64,000 nucleotides of DNA from Rosa chinensis (GCF_002994745.2 NC_037094.1:40603456-40667455); one strand, 5' to 3'; shown: positions 10,247 through 21,272, counted from the stretch's first letter. Numbers and translations are program-made. Notes: generated by a model not told the origin, from the sequence alone.

Positions 10247-12811
10247 ATGTCCACTGTCTCTGATAAGACTAAGGAGCTCTTTGAAAAATTGGAACGTGCT
10301 AAGAAAAGGGCAGAACTCACTTTTTCAGACCGCCTTCCTCTAGAAAGGAGGGATTCTCAGGACTCTAGCTATTCAGGTTATAACTCCTCAACTAGATCAA
10401 CCGAGGAGATCAACAAACCTGACCATTCTGAAGAAGGAGAAGAACAAGTCTTGGAAGAGGAAGAAGAGGAGGTCATTGAAGAGGAAGAAGAGGAAGAGCA
10501 CGCCCGTGTTGAGCAAGTACAGGCACCAATGGCTGAGACTATTAGGCAACTGTCTAATCCTACAGGTGGGGGTGTTGCACCCTTATGCATTGCCTATCCA
10601 GAACCAGGAGAGGGGCTTAATGATGATTTTGAGTTAAAGAGTGGGTTTCTGCATCACCTACCCAAGTTTCATGGGATGAGTAGTGAAGACACCAACAAGC
10701 ATCTCAAGGAGTTCGAGTTTGTCTGTGGGAGTATGTGCCCTAAAGGAGCTGATATCAATATCTTGAAGATGAAGGCATTTCCCTTTACTTTGGAGGACAA
10801 GGCCAAGACTTGGCTATTCGAGCTGCCTGCTGGGACTATCAACACTTGGGATAGGATGAAGGGCGAGTTCCTTACGAAGTACTTTCCTGCCTCAAAGGTC
10901 ACTGTTTTGAGGAAGCAGATTAGTGGAATCACGCAAGGACATGAGGAGAATTTCTGCAATTATTGGGATAGATTTAAGAGCCTTGTAGCATCATGCCCTA
11001 ACCATGGGATGAGTGAGGGGTCCCTCCTTACCTATTTTTATGAAGGACTCACCGCTAATGAGCGTGGTCTGTTAGATGCTGCTGCTGGAGGATCCTTTAT
11101 GGATAAGACACCTGCTGATGCCAAGGTGCTACTTACTAATCGTGCACTAAATTATCAACAATATGAGGGGGTGCTTTCCTCTCAACGGAGGGTACATGAG
11201 GTGTCCACTAACTCTGCTCTTGAAGACAAGGTTAACAAGATGTCTACTCTGCTGTCTCAAGTCTTAAACGTTAATGGAGGAGGAGCAATGGCTCAAGTGT
11301 GTGGGATGTGCTCGACTCAAGGGCACCCCACAAATAAATGTCCCCATCTTGCCTCTCCAGAAGGATGGGAATCTGTTAACGCCCTAGGGTATCAAGGAGG
11401 TCAAGGAGGCCCGAGGTACAACCCTTACTCCAATACTTACAATCCTGGGCTCAGAGACCACCCCAACTTTCGTTGGGCCAACAATGATAACACCTTGAGA
11501 CCACCTCAAGGCCCAGGTCAGAATTCTCAGCGCTCACCAGGTTTGTTTTTGAGGCCTCAGGTACCTCAAACTTTTGGTATTCCTAATTCTGTCCCTCCAC
11601 CTCCTATTTCTAATACTTTGAGTGCCCCTAATTATGATGAACTGTTGAAGTCCCTTGCTGCAGGGCAACAACAACTTAACACGGCTACTCAAGCTTTGGT
11701 TGTAGGACAGGCGACCCATTCAAAGGATATTGCAGAGCTCAAGAATCAAATGGGCCAAGTGGTGGATTTCATGGGCCGGATTGCTGAAACAGGGAAACTT
11801 CCAAGCAACACAGTGCCTAACCCAAGGAATGAGCACGCCCAAGCCATCATCACTAGGAGTGGGCGAGTACTAGTTGACCCTCCCAGAGCCCACAAGAAGG
11901 CCCAAGCGGCCCATAATGAAGAAGAAGACGGTGTGGAGGTGTCTAAGAAGGATGTTGAGAAGGACCCAGCTACATCAAGGGTGGAAGTTGACTTGCCCCA
12001 AGCTGAGGCACCCAAAGGTACAATTCCCAACTCTAGTGGTTTAGTTAAGACTAACCCAGTTGTTTCTATACCTTTCCCAAGCAGGTTTGCCAAGACAAAG
12101 AAAGATAAATCTGATCAAGAGATCTTGGAAATCTTCAAGAAGGTTCAAGTGAACATGCCCTTGATTGAGTGCATCAAACAGGTGCCTAAATACGCCAAGT
12201 TCTTAAAGGAGCTATGCACCACAAGGAGGCAGACAAGAGAGAAGGAGGTGGTGAAAATGAGCGAGACGGTATCAGCCGTTATCCAGAGGAAGCTACCACC
12301 AAAGTTGAAGGACCCAGGGAGTTTTTCTGTTCCCTGTATCATTGGTGACACCAGGTTTGAAAATGTGATGTTAGACTTAGGGGCATCCATAAATGTTATG
12401 CCTTATAATTTGTATGTGTCCCTAGGTCTAGGCCCTCTTAAGAGGGATAATGTTGTCATTCAACTTGCTGATAGGTCTAACAAATACCCTCAAGGGTATG
12501 TTGAGGATGTTCTTGTGCAGGTAAACCATCTGATATTCCCTGCGGATTTCTACGTATTGGACATGGAGGAATCGCCCCTAAATACCACTCCATTACTTTT
12601 AGGGCGTCCCTTTATGAGGACTGCAAGAACTAAAATCGACGTGTACAAAGGGACTCTCACCATGGAGTTTGATGGTGATGTTATACGCTTCAACATTCTT
12701 GAAGCCATGAGGTACCCTATTTCTGATTTGAAACCTTGCTTTGCTATTGATGTAGTTGATTCACTCGCGCAGGTTTCTCTGAAGCAATGGTTGAGGATGA
12801 ATTGGCTCTGA
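10247..12811 (+). CDS. gag-pro: A1 Gag-protease (first part of Gag-Pol)
   Basis: 854 codons. Gag forms the virus-like particle and binds genomic RNA in the cytoplasm; the protease cleaves the polyprotein. The N-terminus is charged, with a long acidic Glu run at about residues 64-85. A retrotransposon Gag core follows at roughly 130-310, and a CX2CX4HX4C zinc knuckle at about 352-365. A Pro/Gln-rich linker leads to an aspartic protease with the Athila-type LDLGAS active site (Asp near residue 710). The ATG at 10247 lies just after the leader; an out-of-frame ATG precedes it at 10243. In relatives D and I this frame continues into RT. Here it ends at a TGA soon after the protease because of a single-base shift near 12765-12786, where the reading continues in the -1 frame. 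Whether this is a mutation or programmed frameshifting cannot be settled from one copy. Mutation is more likely, because D and I read through. Confidence 0.92.
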   Translation: MSTVSDKTKELFEKLERAKKRAELTFSDRLPLERRDSQDSSYSGYNSSTRSTEEINKPDHSEEGEEQVLEEEEEEVIEEEEEEEHARVEQVQAPMAETIRQLSNPTGGGVAPLCIAYPEPGEGLNDDFELKSGFLHHLPKFHGMSSEDTNKHLKEFEFVCGSMCPKGADINILKMKAFPFTLEDKAKTWLFELPAGTINTWDRMKGEFLTKYFPASKVTVLRKQISGITQGHEENFCNYWDRFKSLVASCPNHGMSEGSLLTYFYEGLTANERGLLDAAAGGSFMDKTPADAKVLLTNRALNYQQYEGVLSSQRRVHEVSTNSALEDKVNKMSTLLSQVLNVNGGGAMAQVCGMCSTQGHPTNKCPHLASPEGWESVNALGYQGGQGGPRYNPYSNTYNPGLRDHPNFRWANNDNTLRPPQGPGQNSQRSPGLFLRPQVPQTFGIPNSVPPPPISNTLSAPNYDELLKSLAAGQQQLNTATQALVVGQATHSKDIAELKNQMGQVVDFMGRIAETGKLPSNTVPNPRNEHAQAIITRSGRVLVDPPRAHKKAQAAHNEEEDGVEVSKKDVEKDPATSRVEVDLPQAEAPKGTIPNSSGLVKTNPVVSIPFPSRFAKTKKDKSDQEILEIFKKVQVNMPLIECIKQVPKYAKFLKELCTTRRQTREKEVVKMSETVSAVIQRKLPPKLKDPGSFSVPCIIGDTRFENVMLDLGASINVMPYNLYVSLGLGPLKRDNVVIQLADRSNKYPQGYVEDVLVQVNHLIFPADFYVLDMEESPLNTTPLLLGRPFMRTARTKIDVYKGTLTMEFDGDVIRFNILEAMRYPISDLKPCFAIDVVDSLAQVSLKQWLRMNWL

Positions 12812-13914
12812 CCCTAGAGGAGGGGGTCGGATATGATGCAAATGGGGAACCTATTCCCAAGGTTGAGTGGGATGCTGAGGAGCCTAGAGTGATCAAGACT
12901 GTGGCCTCACTGGAGGCTCAGCCTATAAAGAGGTCAATTTCATATTTGTCAATTCCGGTTTCCACTAATAAAATGCTACCCTCTATTGTTCAGGCACCCA
13001 AGTTAGAATTGAAGGTACTCCCTGAGCATTTGAAGTATGCGTACCTAGGAGAAAAGGATACCCTCCCAGTGATCATATCATCAACGCTGGAGGTAGAGCA
13101 AGAAAGAAAGTTGGTGGACGTGTTGAAGAAGCACAAGACTGCCATTGGTTGGACTCTGGCAGATATCAAGGGGATCAGTCCAACCACGTGTGTCCACCGG
13201 ATCTTGTTAGAAGATGGCGCCAAGCCCACAAGAGAAGCCCAAAGACGTCTACATCCGCCCATGATGAAGGTGGTCCAAGACGAGGTGATCAAGTTGCTAG
13301 ATTGTGGGGTGATCTACCCCATTTCTGATAGTAAGTGGGTCTCTCCAGTGCAAGTGGTGCCCAAGAAGTCAGGGGTAACAGTGGTGAAGAACGAGGATAA
13401 TGAGCTAGTGCCCCAGAGATTAGTCACTGGTCATAGGGTATGTATCGACTATCGGAAGCTGAATGCCACAACGAGGAAGGATCATATGCCCTTGCCTTTT
13501 ATTGACCAGATGTTGGAGCGCTTAGCGGGCCATTCCTACTATTGCTTCTTGGACGGATATAGTGGGTACAACCAGATCTGCATAGCCCACGAGGATCAGG
13601 AGAAGACGACCTTCACATGCCCCTTTGGGACCTTTGCTTATAGGCGCATGCCCTTCGGCTTATGCAACGCACCAGGTACTTTCCAAAGATGTATGCTTTC
13701 CATTTTCTCAGAATACATTGAAAATATTATTGAAGTCTTTATGGACGACTTTAGTGTCTTCGGTAAAGATTTTGATACTTGTTTAGAGAATCTAGGATTG
13801 ATACTTGAGAGGTGTGTAGAAACTAACCTTGTGCTGAATTGGGAGAAGTGTCACTTCATGGTGACACAAGGAATAGTGTTAGGACACATAATATCTGATA
13901 GGGCATTGAGGTAG
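12787..13914 (+). pseudogene. pol: A1 Pol part 1: reverse transcriptase (frameshifted)
   Basis: Homologous to the linker and RT of the single Gag-Pol frame in D and I. The ATG at 12787 is internal, not a true start. Visible are the CIDYRKLNA block (about residue 219), the GYSGYNQI and [12 protein letters not shown] blocks and the FMDD catalytic box (Met near residue 319), a normal variant of YMDD in this group. The frame stops at 13914. Just before the stop, at about 13899-13903, relatives read one more base in a short G run and continue into the [12 protein letters not shown] connection. The simplest reading is a 1-bp deletion separating RT from RNase H and integrase. With the upstream shift near 12775, Pol is broken twice. 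Confidence 0.9.
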
Positions 13915-13961
13915 ATAAGGCTAAGGTTGATCTTGTACGTCACTTACCCTCCCCCACAACT

Positions 13962-15902
13962 GTGAGGGAGGTACGCTCTTTTCTTGGCCATGCAGGATTT
14001 TACAGGCGGTTCATCAAAGACTTCTCCAAGGTGGCGAGACCTATGTGTACCCTATTGCAAAAGGATGTGCCCTTTGTGTTCAATGAGGATTGTAAGAAGG
14101 CGTTTGAAAAGCTCAAGGAGTTGTTGACCACGGCCCCCATCATATGCCCTCCGGATTGGAGTCTACCCTTCGAGCTTATGTGTGATGCATCGGACTATGC
14201 TGTTGGAGCTGTGTTAGGCCAGAGGAAGGATAAGAGACCCTATGCTATTTACTATGCTTCTCGGACCCTCAACGACGCGCAGCTCAACTACTCCACCACT
14301 GAAAAAGAACTCTTGGCTGTAGTCTTTGCTTTAGATAAGTTTCGTTCTTATTTATTGCACTCTAAAGTAATTGTTTACTCTGACCATGCAGCCTTGAGAT
14401 ATCTGATGATTAAGAAGGAGGCCAAGCCCAGATTGATTCGATGGATCCTGTTGCTTCAAGAATTTGACCTAGAGATCAAGGACAAGAAGGGCTGCGAGAA
14501 TGTGGTGGCGGACCATTTGAGCAGGATAGTACACGAGGAGGACGTCCAGCCCCTACAGGAAACTTTCCCAGATGAGCAGCTCTTTGGGATAGAGGTTAGT
14601 GTGCCCTGGTATGCGGATATAGTTAACTATTTAGTCACTAGGACATTTCCTGACACACTTTCCAAAGCTAGTAAGGATAAATTGAAGAAAATGGCTAGGC
14701 ACTTTATTTGGGATGAGCCCTATTTATGGAAACATTGTAGTGACCAAGTCATTAGGAGATGTGTCCCAGAGTCTGAGCATAGGTCAATTATGTCATTTTG
14801 CCATAGTGAGGCTTGTGGAGGCCACTTTGGGCCTCGTAGAACAGCCTTGAAGGTCTTAGATTGTGGATTTTATTGGCCCACTATCTTCAAGGATGCAAAC
14901 TTGTTTTGTATTTCTTGTGATAGGTGCCAACGGACTGGTAATCTTGGCCCAAAAGATCAAATGCCCATGAGCCCAATAATAAATGTAGAAATTTTTGATG
15001 TTTGGGGCATTGACTTTATGGGCCCATTTCCCTCGTCTAATGGTTGTTTATATATACTATTGGCTGTGGACTATGTATCAAAGTGGGTGGAAGCAAAAGA
15101 CACCCGGACTAACGATTCAAAAGTGGTTGCAGGTTTCTTGAAAACTAACATATTTTCCAGGTTTGGAGTGCCACGTGTGCTAATCAGTGATGGAGGTTCT
15201 CACTTTTGCAACCGTACAATCGAGGCTTTGCTGAAGAAGTATGGGGTAACCCATAAGGTGTCCACGCCCTACCACCCTCAGACCAGTGGCCAAGCAGAGG
15301 TATCCAACAGGGAGATCAAGAGGATACTCGAGAAGACAGTGGGCCCGACAAGGAAGGATTGGAGCCAGAGATTGGATGATGCGTTGTGGGCCTACAGAAC
15401 GGCCTACAAGACGCCTATTGGGATGTCTCCCTTTAGGTTGGCCTACGGAAAGGCATGCCACCTTCCAGTGGAGCTAGAGCACAAGGCTTGGTGGGCTGTC
15501 CAGAAGTTCAACATGGATTATGATGAAGCGGGCCTACATAGGAAGCTACAGCTAAATGAGCTTGAGGAGATAAGGAATGAGGCCTACGATGCTTCATGGA
15601 TCTACAAGGAGAAGACAAAGGCCTACCATGACAAAATGATTCGCGGAAAAAGCTTCCAAGTGGGCCAGAAAGTTCTGTTATTCCATTCCAGACTTAAGCT
15701 ATTCCCAGGTAAACTTCGTTCTCGTTGGGTTGGCCCATTTATAGTTATAAATGTGTTTGCTCATGGTGCTGTAGAGATCAAGAGTGAGAAGACGGGGAAG
15801 GAGTTCAAGGTAAATGGGCATCGTCTCAAGCCCTACTATGAGTCCTTGGTGGGGCACACATTGGAAGAGATACCCCTCCAGGAGGCACCCCATGACGTGT
15901 GA
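13962..15902 (+). pseudogene. pol: A1 Pol part 2: RNase H and integrase (frameshifted)
   Basis: 646 codons in the frame that follows the 13.9-kb shift; the ATG at 13962 is internal. RNase [10 protein letters not shown] with Asp near residue 75 and the TEKELLAV motif. Integrase: HHCC zinc-binding region (first His near residue 281, CX2C at 319-322), then the catalytic triad Asp351, Asp410 and Glu446, the last two separated by 35 residues as in D,D35E enzymes. The C-terminus has a GPF-type module (SRWVGPF) and no chromodomain, which fits Athila rather than chromoviruses. The coding end at 15902 is followed directly by the conserved 3' non-coding region. Confidence 0.92.
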
Positions 15903-17794
15903 ACAAGGAGAAGAGTCCAGGCTGAAGGACTATAAATATTAAGCGCTGCATGGGAGGCAACCCATTTCAACCGAAGCTGTGAAGGAGCCATCAACGAGAG
16001 TTTGACATTTCTATCCCTTCACTTGCTTAGGTTGAATTGTACTTGTGTCTTTGTTTGTTTGTTTGTTTGTTTTACCCTTCTCTTATTTTCGTAGCCCCCC
16101 CATATTTAGGGTCTATATACCATACTTTTTGCCTACATTGAGGACAATGTAGATTCTAAGTGTGGGGTGGGTTTACACCTTTATTTTCAGAATTTTTTCA
16201 GTTTAAAAAAAAAAAAATTTAAAAAAAAATGTTGGTTTTAGAGTCTTTTTGTTTGTTTGAGTCTTAGGATGCCTCTAACGTCTAGGATGAACATGTCTCT
16301 GAATTCATGGCTGAAGGTTTTGACAATCAAAATAGGACTTAATTGAATCCTGTGGTTAATCGACGTTGTGATCCTTGTATGAAGATTTGAGATAGGATTG
16401 TAACTTGGTTCATTAAGCATGCTAGGATTAAGTCTGATTCATTTGACCCTAAGTGAGCTGTTGAGCTAAAATACTTTCTTTTTGAGTGCTTAATTGATAA
16501 TTCTAGAATTTCATGGCTATATTTGCAAAACCTCATCATTCTTTGAAAATCCAATGATCATGTGCCATAGATTTTAATGGACTAGAGAGCACTAGAACTC
16601 GGCTGTTGTGACTGTCAAAACTTGTATGCCATAATATGCACTGATCCTGGATAGGATAGAAGGCATTAGGGTAACCACCATAGCCAAACAAGCATGTGTC
16701 CCCAATTGTGCCCGTCGTGGGACTCCTTAGAATGAACCCCTTTGAGCCTACGTTGAAAACCTTTGTTTCATCACCCTCACTACCCTACCATGAGCTTAGT
16801 ACAGGATATCTCTACCCTTGTCTTAGGGACTTAGTAGAGCATGACATAGTGTGTAGGGGTGACGATGAAAGACAAGTGTGGGGTGGGGAAAAACCAAGAA
16901 AAAGAAAGAAGATTGCCGTGAAAAATGAATGAAAGAAAATGAAAAAAAAAATGAAAAAAATGAAAATGAAAAAAAAAAAAAGAAAGAAAAACGGCAAAAG
17001 AGGAGACAAATTGAAAAGAAAACTCTTGGGAAATTGTTGAAGTGTGGTTTTGGACTTACAAATTTGTAGAAGGCTCAAAGTTGAAAATTATGCCTTTGTC
17101 CATTCCCATGTTGGTTAAAGTGAAGCTTTGGCCCAAAACAATGATATTTGGCCTACAAAAATGATGACATAAGGTGGTCCTTATATGCTCTGCTAGGTCC
17201 TTAGGATTTTTGTATCCTTAATCTTCATTTTGAAAACCCTAGCTTAGCCCCATTACAACCTGTTTTAAGTGCTTACTTGATCCTTGAGATGGGCAGTCTT
17301 TGGTTAGTGGAGTCAGGTACGCAGTCGAGCTTATGGTTTAGGTCCATTTGTGCACTTAGTCATTTCATGAGGTCTTTAATAATTCTTCACAAAATGCATT
17401 TATTGATGAAATATGCAAGCTGTTTGTTGCCTTACAATTTATTCTCTTGCATATACTTGAGAGTGAAGCTTTTAAGCATAGCCATTTCTGAGAGAAAAAT
17501 CGAGAGTATGCCCTGTGAGTTTGGATTGGACTTGTTCGAAACATGCTATCATTCACTGTATAACTTAAGTTCTCCATATCTTGCTTAGTCATATGAATGT
17601 CACAGGTTTATTAACCGTGGAATTATCTATGCAATTTTGATTAAGTGTTTAACGTGAAAGCCATGAGTTTGGAGTCTCTGAGACAACAGTTAGGGGAACT
17701 AGAGTCATTTACTTGTTTTTTTTTTGTTGAGTCGTTGTTTTGTTTTGTATTTTTGTTTTGCTAAGGGACTAGCAAAAGCTAAGTGTGGGGTAGT
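15903..17794 (+). other. A1 3' non-coding region with three PPT-like motifs
   Basis: 1.9 kb without an env-like gene. It begins with a conserved segment around AAGCGCTGCATGGGAGGCAA (hairpin TGGG/CCCA, 15951-15964). A perfect 8-bp stem CTACATTG/CAATGTAG with loop AGGA lies at 16133-16152. The purine motif AAGTGTGGGG occurs at 16158-16170, 16874-16888 and finally as the PPT at 17781-17794. A GTTT microsatellite (about 16046-16072) and an A-rich stretch (about 16930-16995) are present. A 103-codon frame (17277-17588) is also in C, but its reading is not kept in the homologous part of D, so it is not called a gene. Confidence 0.75.
17781..17794 (+). promoter_or_regulatory. A1 polypurine tract
   Basis: AAGTGTGGGGTAGT directly before the 3' LTR, the expected position of the plus-strand primer. 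It is less purine-pure than many PPTs, but the same AAGTGTGGGG core precedes the 3' LTRs of C, D, E and H. Confidence 0.75.
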
Positions 17795-19605
17795 TGATAG
17801 GAGCAAAAAGTGTGACGATATTATTGAATATGTACCCCATTTTTAGCCTTGTTTCTCCCTTAAGTTTAGTGTTTTTAGTCATTGAGTCGTTTTTAGAGTC
17901 TTGTTGAGTGTTTGGAGTGAAATAGGCGGAAAAAGTAAAATTCATGAAAAATCCTAGCTGGATCAGGATTCCTAACTGTCAACTGTTTTTGCGGTCTTTA
18001 CATTTTATTTTCTCTAGAAAATTCTGATATTCTCCTGCTTGTTGTAGGAAACATTACCTGGTTGAACTCTTGGAAACAGCAATGATGGAGTCATAAAATA
18101 AAGCATTAAGATATTTGACCAAGCAATGAAGAAGGGGAATAAAGGAGAAAGATGTTTTCAGTTGGGGAATAAAGGAGAAAGATGTTTTCAGTTGAAGAAT
18201 AAAAGAGAAAGATGTTTCAACTGAAAAATAAATAAGAAAAAGATGTTTCAGCTTGGAAATTAAAGGAATTGCCCCATTATGAGAGGAGTTAAGGCCTTAA
18301 AGGAGAAAGATGTTTCAACTGGAAAATTAAAGGAAATACGGTGCAATCTCATCCGTCCAATGATGAAGGGTATGATCGACAAAAGCCAACCAATGCTCCC
18401 CTATAAATAGACAACGTCCAGAACTGAATTTGCATCACTTCCCAGCCAAGATCACTTCCCAGCCAAGATAATTCATTGCCTATCACTTCCCGGCCTATCA
18501 CTTCCCAGCCAAGATAATTCATTGCCTATCACTTCCTAGCCAAAAACTTTTCCAAGACTCTACCCAATTCACTCCTTAAACTTCCATCACCTACAAGACC
18601 GTGACACCATCCATCCATCAATCTACAAAGCTCTAAGGCGCTGAGTCAAGGACGCTCCACCACCATAGCAGAGACGAGTTCATCACCTTGTTGCTAAGCC
18701 GCTGAGGAAAGCTTCAAAGTGTAACTATGACTCTACTTATATTTTTTGTTTCGGTTTTGTGTGTTTCAATTTGCAAGTTGTGTAATTGGAGACATGAGAT
18801 TTTCAGAATATTTTTATTAATATTTTTGAGATTTTCAGTTTATTATTGAGTTAAATTCGAGAATTCTTTTATGATGCATGTTATAATCTTGTGCCCTTTT
18901 TCGTGTTTAGGTCATTTTCAGAGTTAGGTTCATAAGTTTGCATGCTAGAATAACGGTGAGAGTTCTTGTGTGTTTGCTTTATTTGCCAAGAGTAATTGTT
19001 ATTTGTTAAGACGCTGAGTTAAACAAGTAGCAATTAGTTCTAAAAAGTGGTAAAAATCATGCTTTAATGATTAAATGATTCTGGAAATTACATGTTACAT
19101 TCTATGTGTAATGGTTAATTTGCACGTGTGAGTTGATTCGAGGGTTAGATAATACTACTAGTTAAGAGAATTACGCTGAGTGTTTTCGAAATTTAGTAGT
19201 ATTAGGCTTGGTAAGGACTTTTCCGATCCAAACCTACATTAGAACGAATCAGATAAATGGATTGATCCGCTGAGGCTTTTCATTTTGGCTCTTATCTAGG
19301 CATTTAAGGTGGGCACATTTTTGTAGCATGTTGAAATGAATTTTCTGTTTTTACACTTAGTAATTTTCGAGTGGTATTGGTCTAGGTTAGGGAAGTCGAT
19401 CATTGTATATAGTTTTATTTGTTTTGTTTTTATTTTAAGTAGCTTAGGAACCAAATTTGAACACCCCCATTTTATTCTTTTATTTGTTAATTGACCTTTT
19501 TGTGTAGGTGTACCCTACAATCCCCGGACTGAACGATCCCTGCTTATCCTATACTGACAACTACATTTTTCAGGGTTAAATTGTGAGGCTATTTCAGCCG
19601 CATCA
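17795..19605 (+). repeat. A1 3' LTR
   Basis: 1811 bp, the same length as the 5' LTR and differing at one position that I could find (17985). Followed by TSD CATGA at 19606-19610. Confidence 0.96.
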
Positions 19606-20283
19606 CATGATAGAAATCTTTTGTATGATAATCTTGAATGGTTCGAAACATTTAGGGTTTTTATGTGAATGTTGCTACGAATTTGAGAACATGGATCAAC
19701 TTTTTGGTTTTGTGTTCTTGAATCAATAAGTAGTAAAGGTTTTGTACAAAAACCGAATTTAAGCAAAGAAGATTGCAATTAGGTGGACTTTTCCATACTA
19801 AGTTGCACATTTGAGTTGATAGCCTTTCTAGGTGCTTAGTGCATTAAACATGACATGATTGACTAGCTTTCTAGGGTTTGATTGCATGTTTGATAGGAGT
19901 AATCTAGGTGCTTTCACTTAGGTTAATTAGCATTGAAAGTAAAATATGGGAAATTGTTTGCTTTTGAACGTTTCACATGATCAACTCCTCTTGCATGACT
20001 ATGATGAACAATGATGAATTTGAATTGATTTTAATTATATATTTCGGTTTGATCTTTGTTCTTGCATCCCATTTGTATTTTTATGTTTTTGCATTTTAAT
20101 TATTTTCTTAACTTAGTTTAATTTTCGAAAACCAAAATCAAAAATATTCCCCCCCTTTTTCGTAAATATGTCTATATTGTGTAAATAATATACTTTGTTT
20201 TAATTTTAATTGTTTAATTGTTTGACAATGACAGGTGTACCCTCAATCCCCGGAATAGAACGATCCCTATTTACTTTATACAT
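19606..20283 (+). mobile_element. Family-B LTR, right piece, truncated
   Basis: Resumes the LTR begun at 5806 and contains the CAATCCCCGGAATAGAACG motif. The sequence departs from other family-B LTRs just after CCCTATTTACTTTATACATA. The LTR end, PBS and leader are absent. Gag-type sequence follows within about 12 bp, so a deletion of roughly 2.3 kb relative to I removed everything between. The exact breakpoint is uncertain by about 10 bp. Confidence 0.8.
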
Positions 20284-20294
20284 AGGTGAATTGA

Positions 20295-21245
20295 ATGGAG
20301 AAATACTTCCCAGCTTCTAAGGTCATCACACTTAGAAATAAGCTCAGTGGAATAGAGCAAGCCCATGATGAGTCCTATGCTGCTTACTATGAGAGGTTCA
20401 ATTCCTTACTTGCACAATGTCCTCAACATCAGATGAAGGATGAGACCCTACTCACATGTTTCTATGAAGGACTCTTACCCTTGGAAAGGCAAATGTTGGA
20501 TGCTGCAGCTGGAGGAGCTTTTGTGGATAAGTCACCTGCAGTTGGGAAGGAGCTTATAGCTAATCGTGCCTTGAACTCCCAACAATATGAGGGGGTAGGA
20601 CACTCTATTCGTAGGGTGCATGAGATGAGCAAGAATACTGCCATTGAAGACCAACTGAGTAAGCTTACTCTACTCATGAATCAAGTGGTAAGTTCCAAGG
20701 GACCAAGTGCAACAATAGCTTGTGGAGTATGCTCTATGCAAGGGCATGTTACAGATCAGTGCCCTCAACTCAATGAGAATGGAGGATGGGAATCTGCAAA
20801 TGCTATTGGAGGGTATCAAGGAGGATATCAAGGAGGACCTCAACGTCCTAGACATGACCCTTACTCCAATACTTATAACCCAGGATGGAGGGACCATCCC
20901 AACTTCAAGTGGACCAACAATGATAACGTTCAGAATCCTCTTGGTGGGAACTTCCAACGTCCTCAAGGGCCTTCATTCCAAGGATCATCTTTTCAAAGGC
21001 CCTACATGCCTCCTCCTCAACAGAACTCAGGACCTTCGATGTCTCACTATGACAAAACGTTGGAAGCCTTGACTAGTTCCACCCAAGCCTTGACAAACTC
21101 TACTCAAGCTTTGATTCAAGGACAACAGACCCACACTAAGGATATTGCAGATCTTAAGAAGCAGATGGGCCAAGTTGTGGACTTCATGAGCAAGATTCAT
21201 GAGACTGGGAAGCTTCCTAGTGGCACAATACTTAACAAATTCTAA
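20295..21245 (+). pseudogene. gag: D Gag fragment
   Basis: 317 codons from an internal Met, matching Gag of F and I from their EKYFPASKV segment onward. Roughly the first 215 codons are missing. It keeps the core around the DAAAGGAFVDK stretch and the zinc knuckle CX2CX4HX4C (CGVCSMQGH..., about 20730-20770), followed by the Gln/Pro-rich linker. The frame ends in the tandem repeat at 21231-21272, where a stretch present in I has been lost. Not expected to make a functional Gag. Confidence 0.9.
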
Positions 21246-21272
21246 CTTAACAAATTCTAACTTAACAAATTC
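21231..21272 (+). repeat. 15-bp tandem repeat in D gag
   Basis: CTTAACAAATTCTAA occurs twice in full and a third time in part, in phase. I has a single related stretch further on, but D lacks about 230 bp of the linker that I has. The repeat marks a deletion repair scar, and it is where the gag frame stops. Confidence 0.85.

Larger units (their letters stand above)
7374..19605 (+). mobile_element. A1: complete Athila-type element, family A
   Basis: A 12,232-bp element with two 1811-bp LTRs, a tRNA-Asp PBS, a leader, gag-pro and pol coding regions, a 1.9-kb 3' non-coding region, a PPT and a 5-bp TSD (CATGA). I noticed a single difference between the LTRs, A at 7564 against G at 17985, so the insertion is recent. 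It sits inside an older family-B LTR. Despite this youth the coding region has two single-base frameshifts relative to its relatives, so it probably cannot supply Pol as assembled. Confidence 0.96.

Noticed and set aside
10003..10590. Minus-strand frames over the A1 leader and gag start
   Set aside because: They mirror the acidic gag codons and leader. No initiation context or family resemblance is seen.
16812..17078. Phe/Ile-rich minus-strand frame resembling a membrane protein
   Set aside because: Produced by an A-rich low-complexity stretch read on the opposite strand.
17277..17588. 103-codon frame in the A1 3' region, also 24049-24360 inverted in C
   Set aside because: Present only in the two closely related family-A copies. 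The homologous stretch of D has indels that break the reading.
5806..20283. Treating the split LTR as the certain 5' LTR of D
   Set aside because: Divergence from D's 3' LTR is visibly high and the joint is a deletion, so common origin is not shown.
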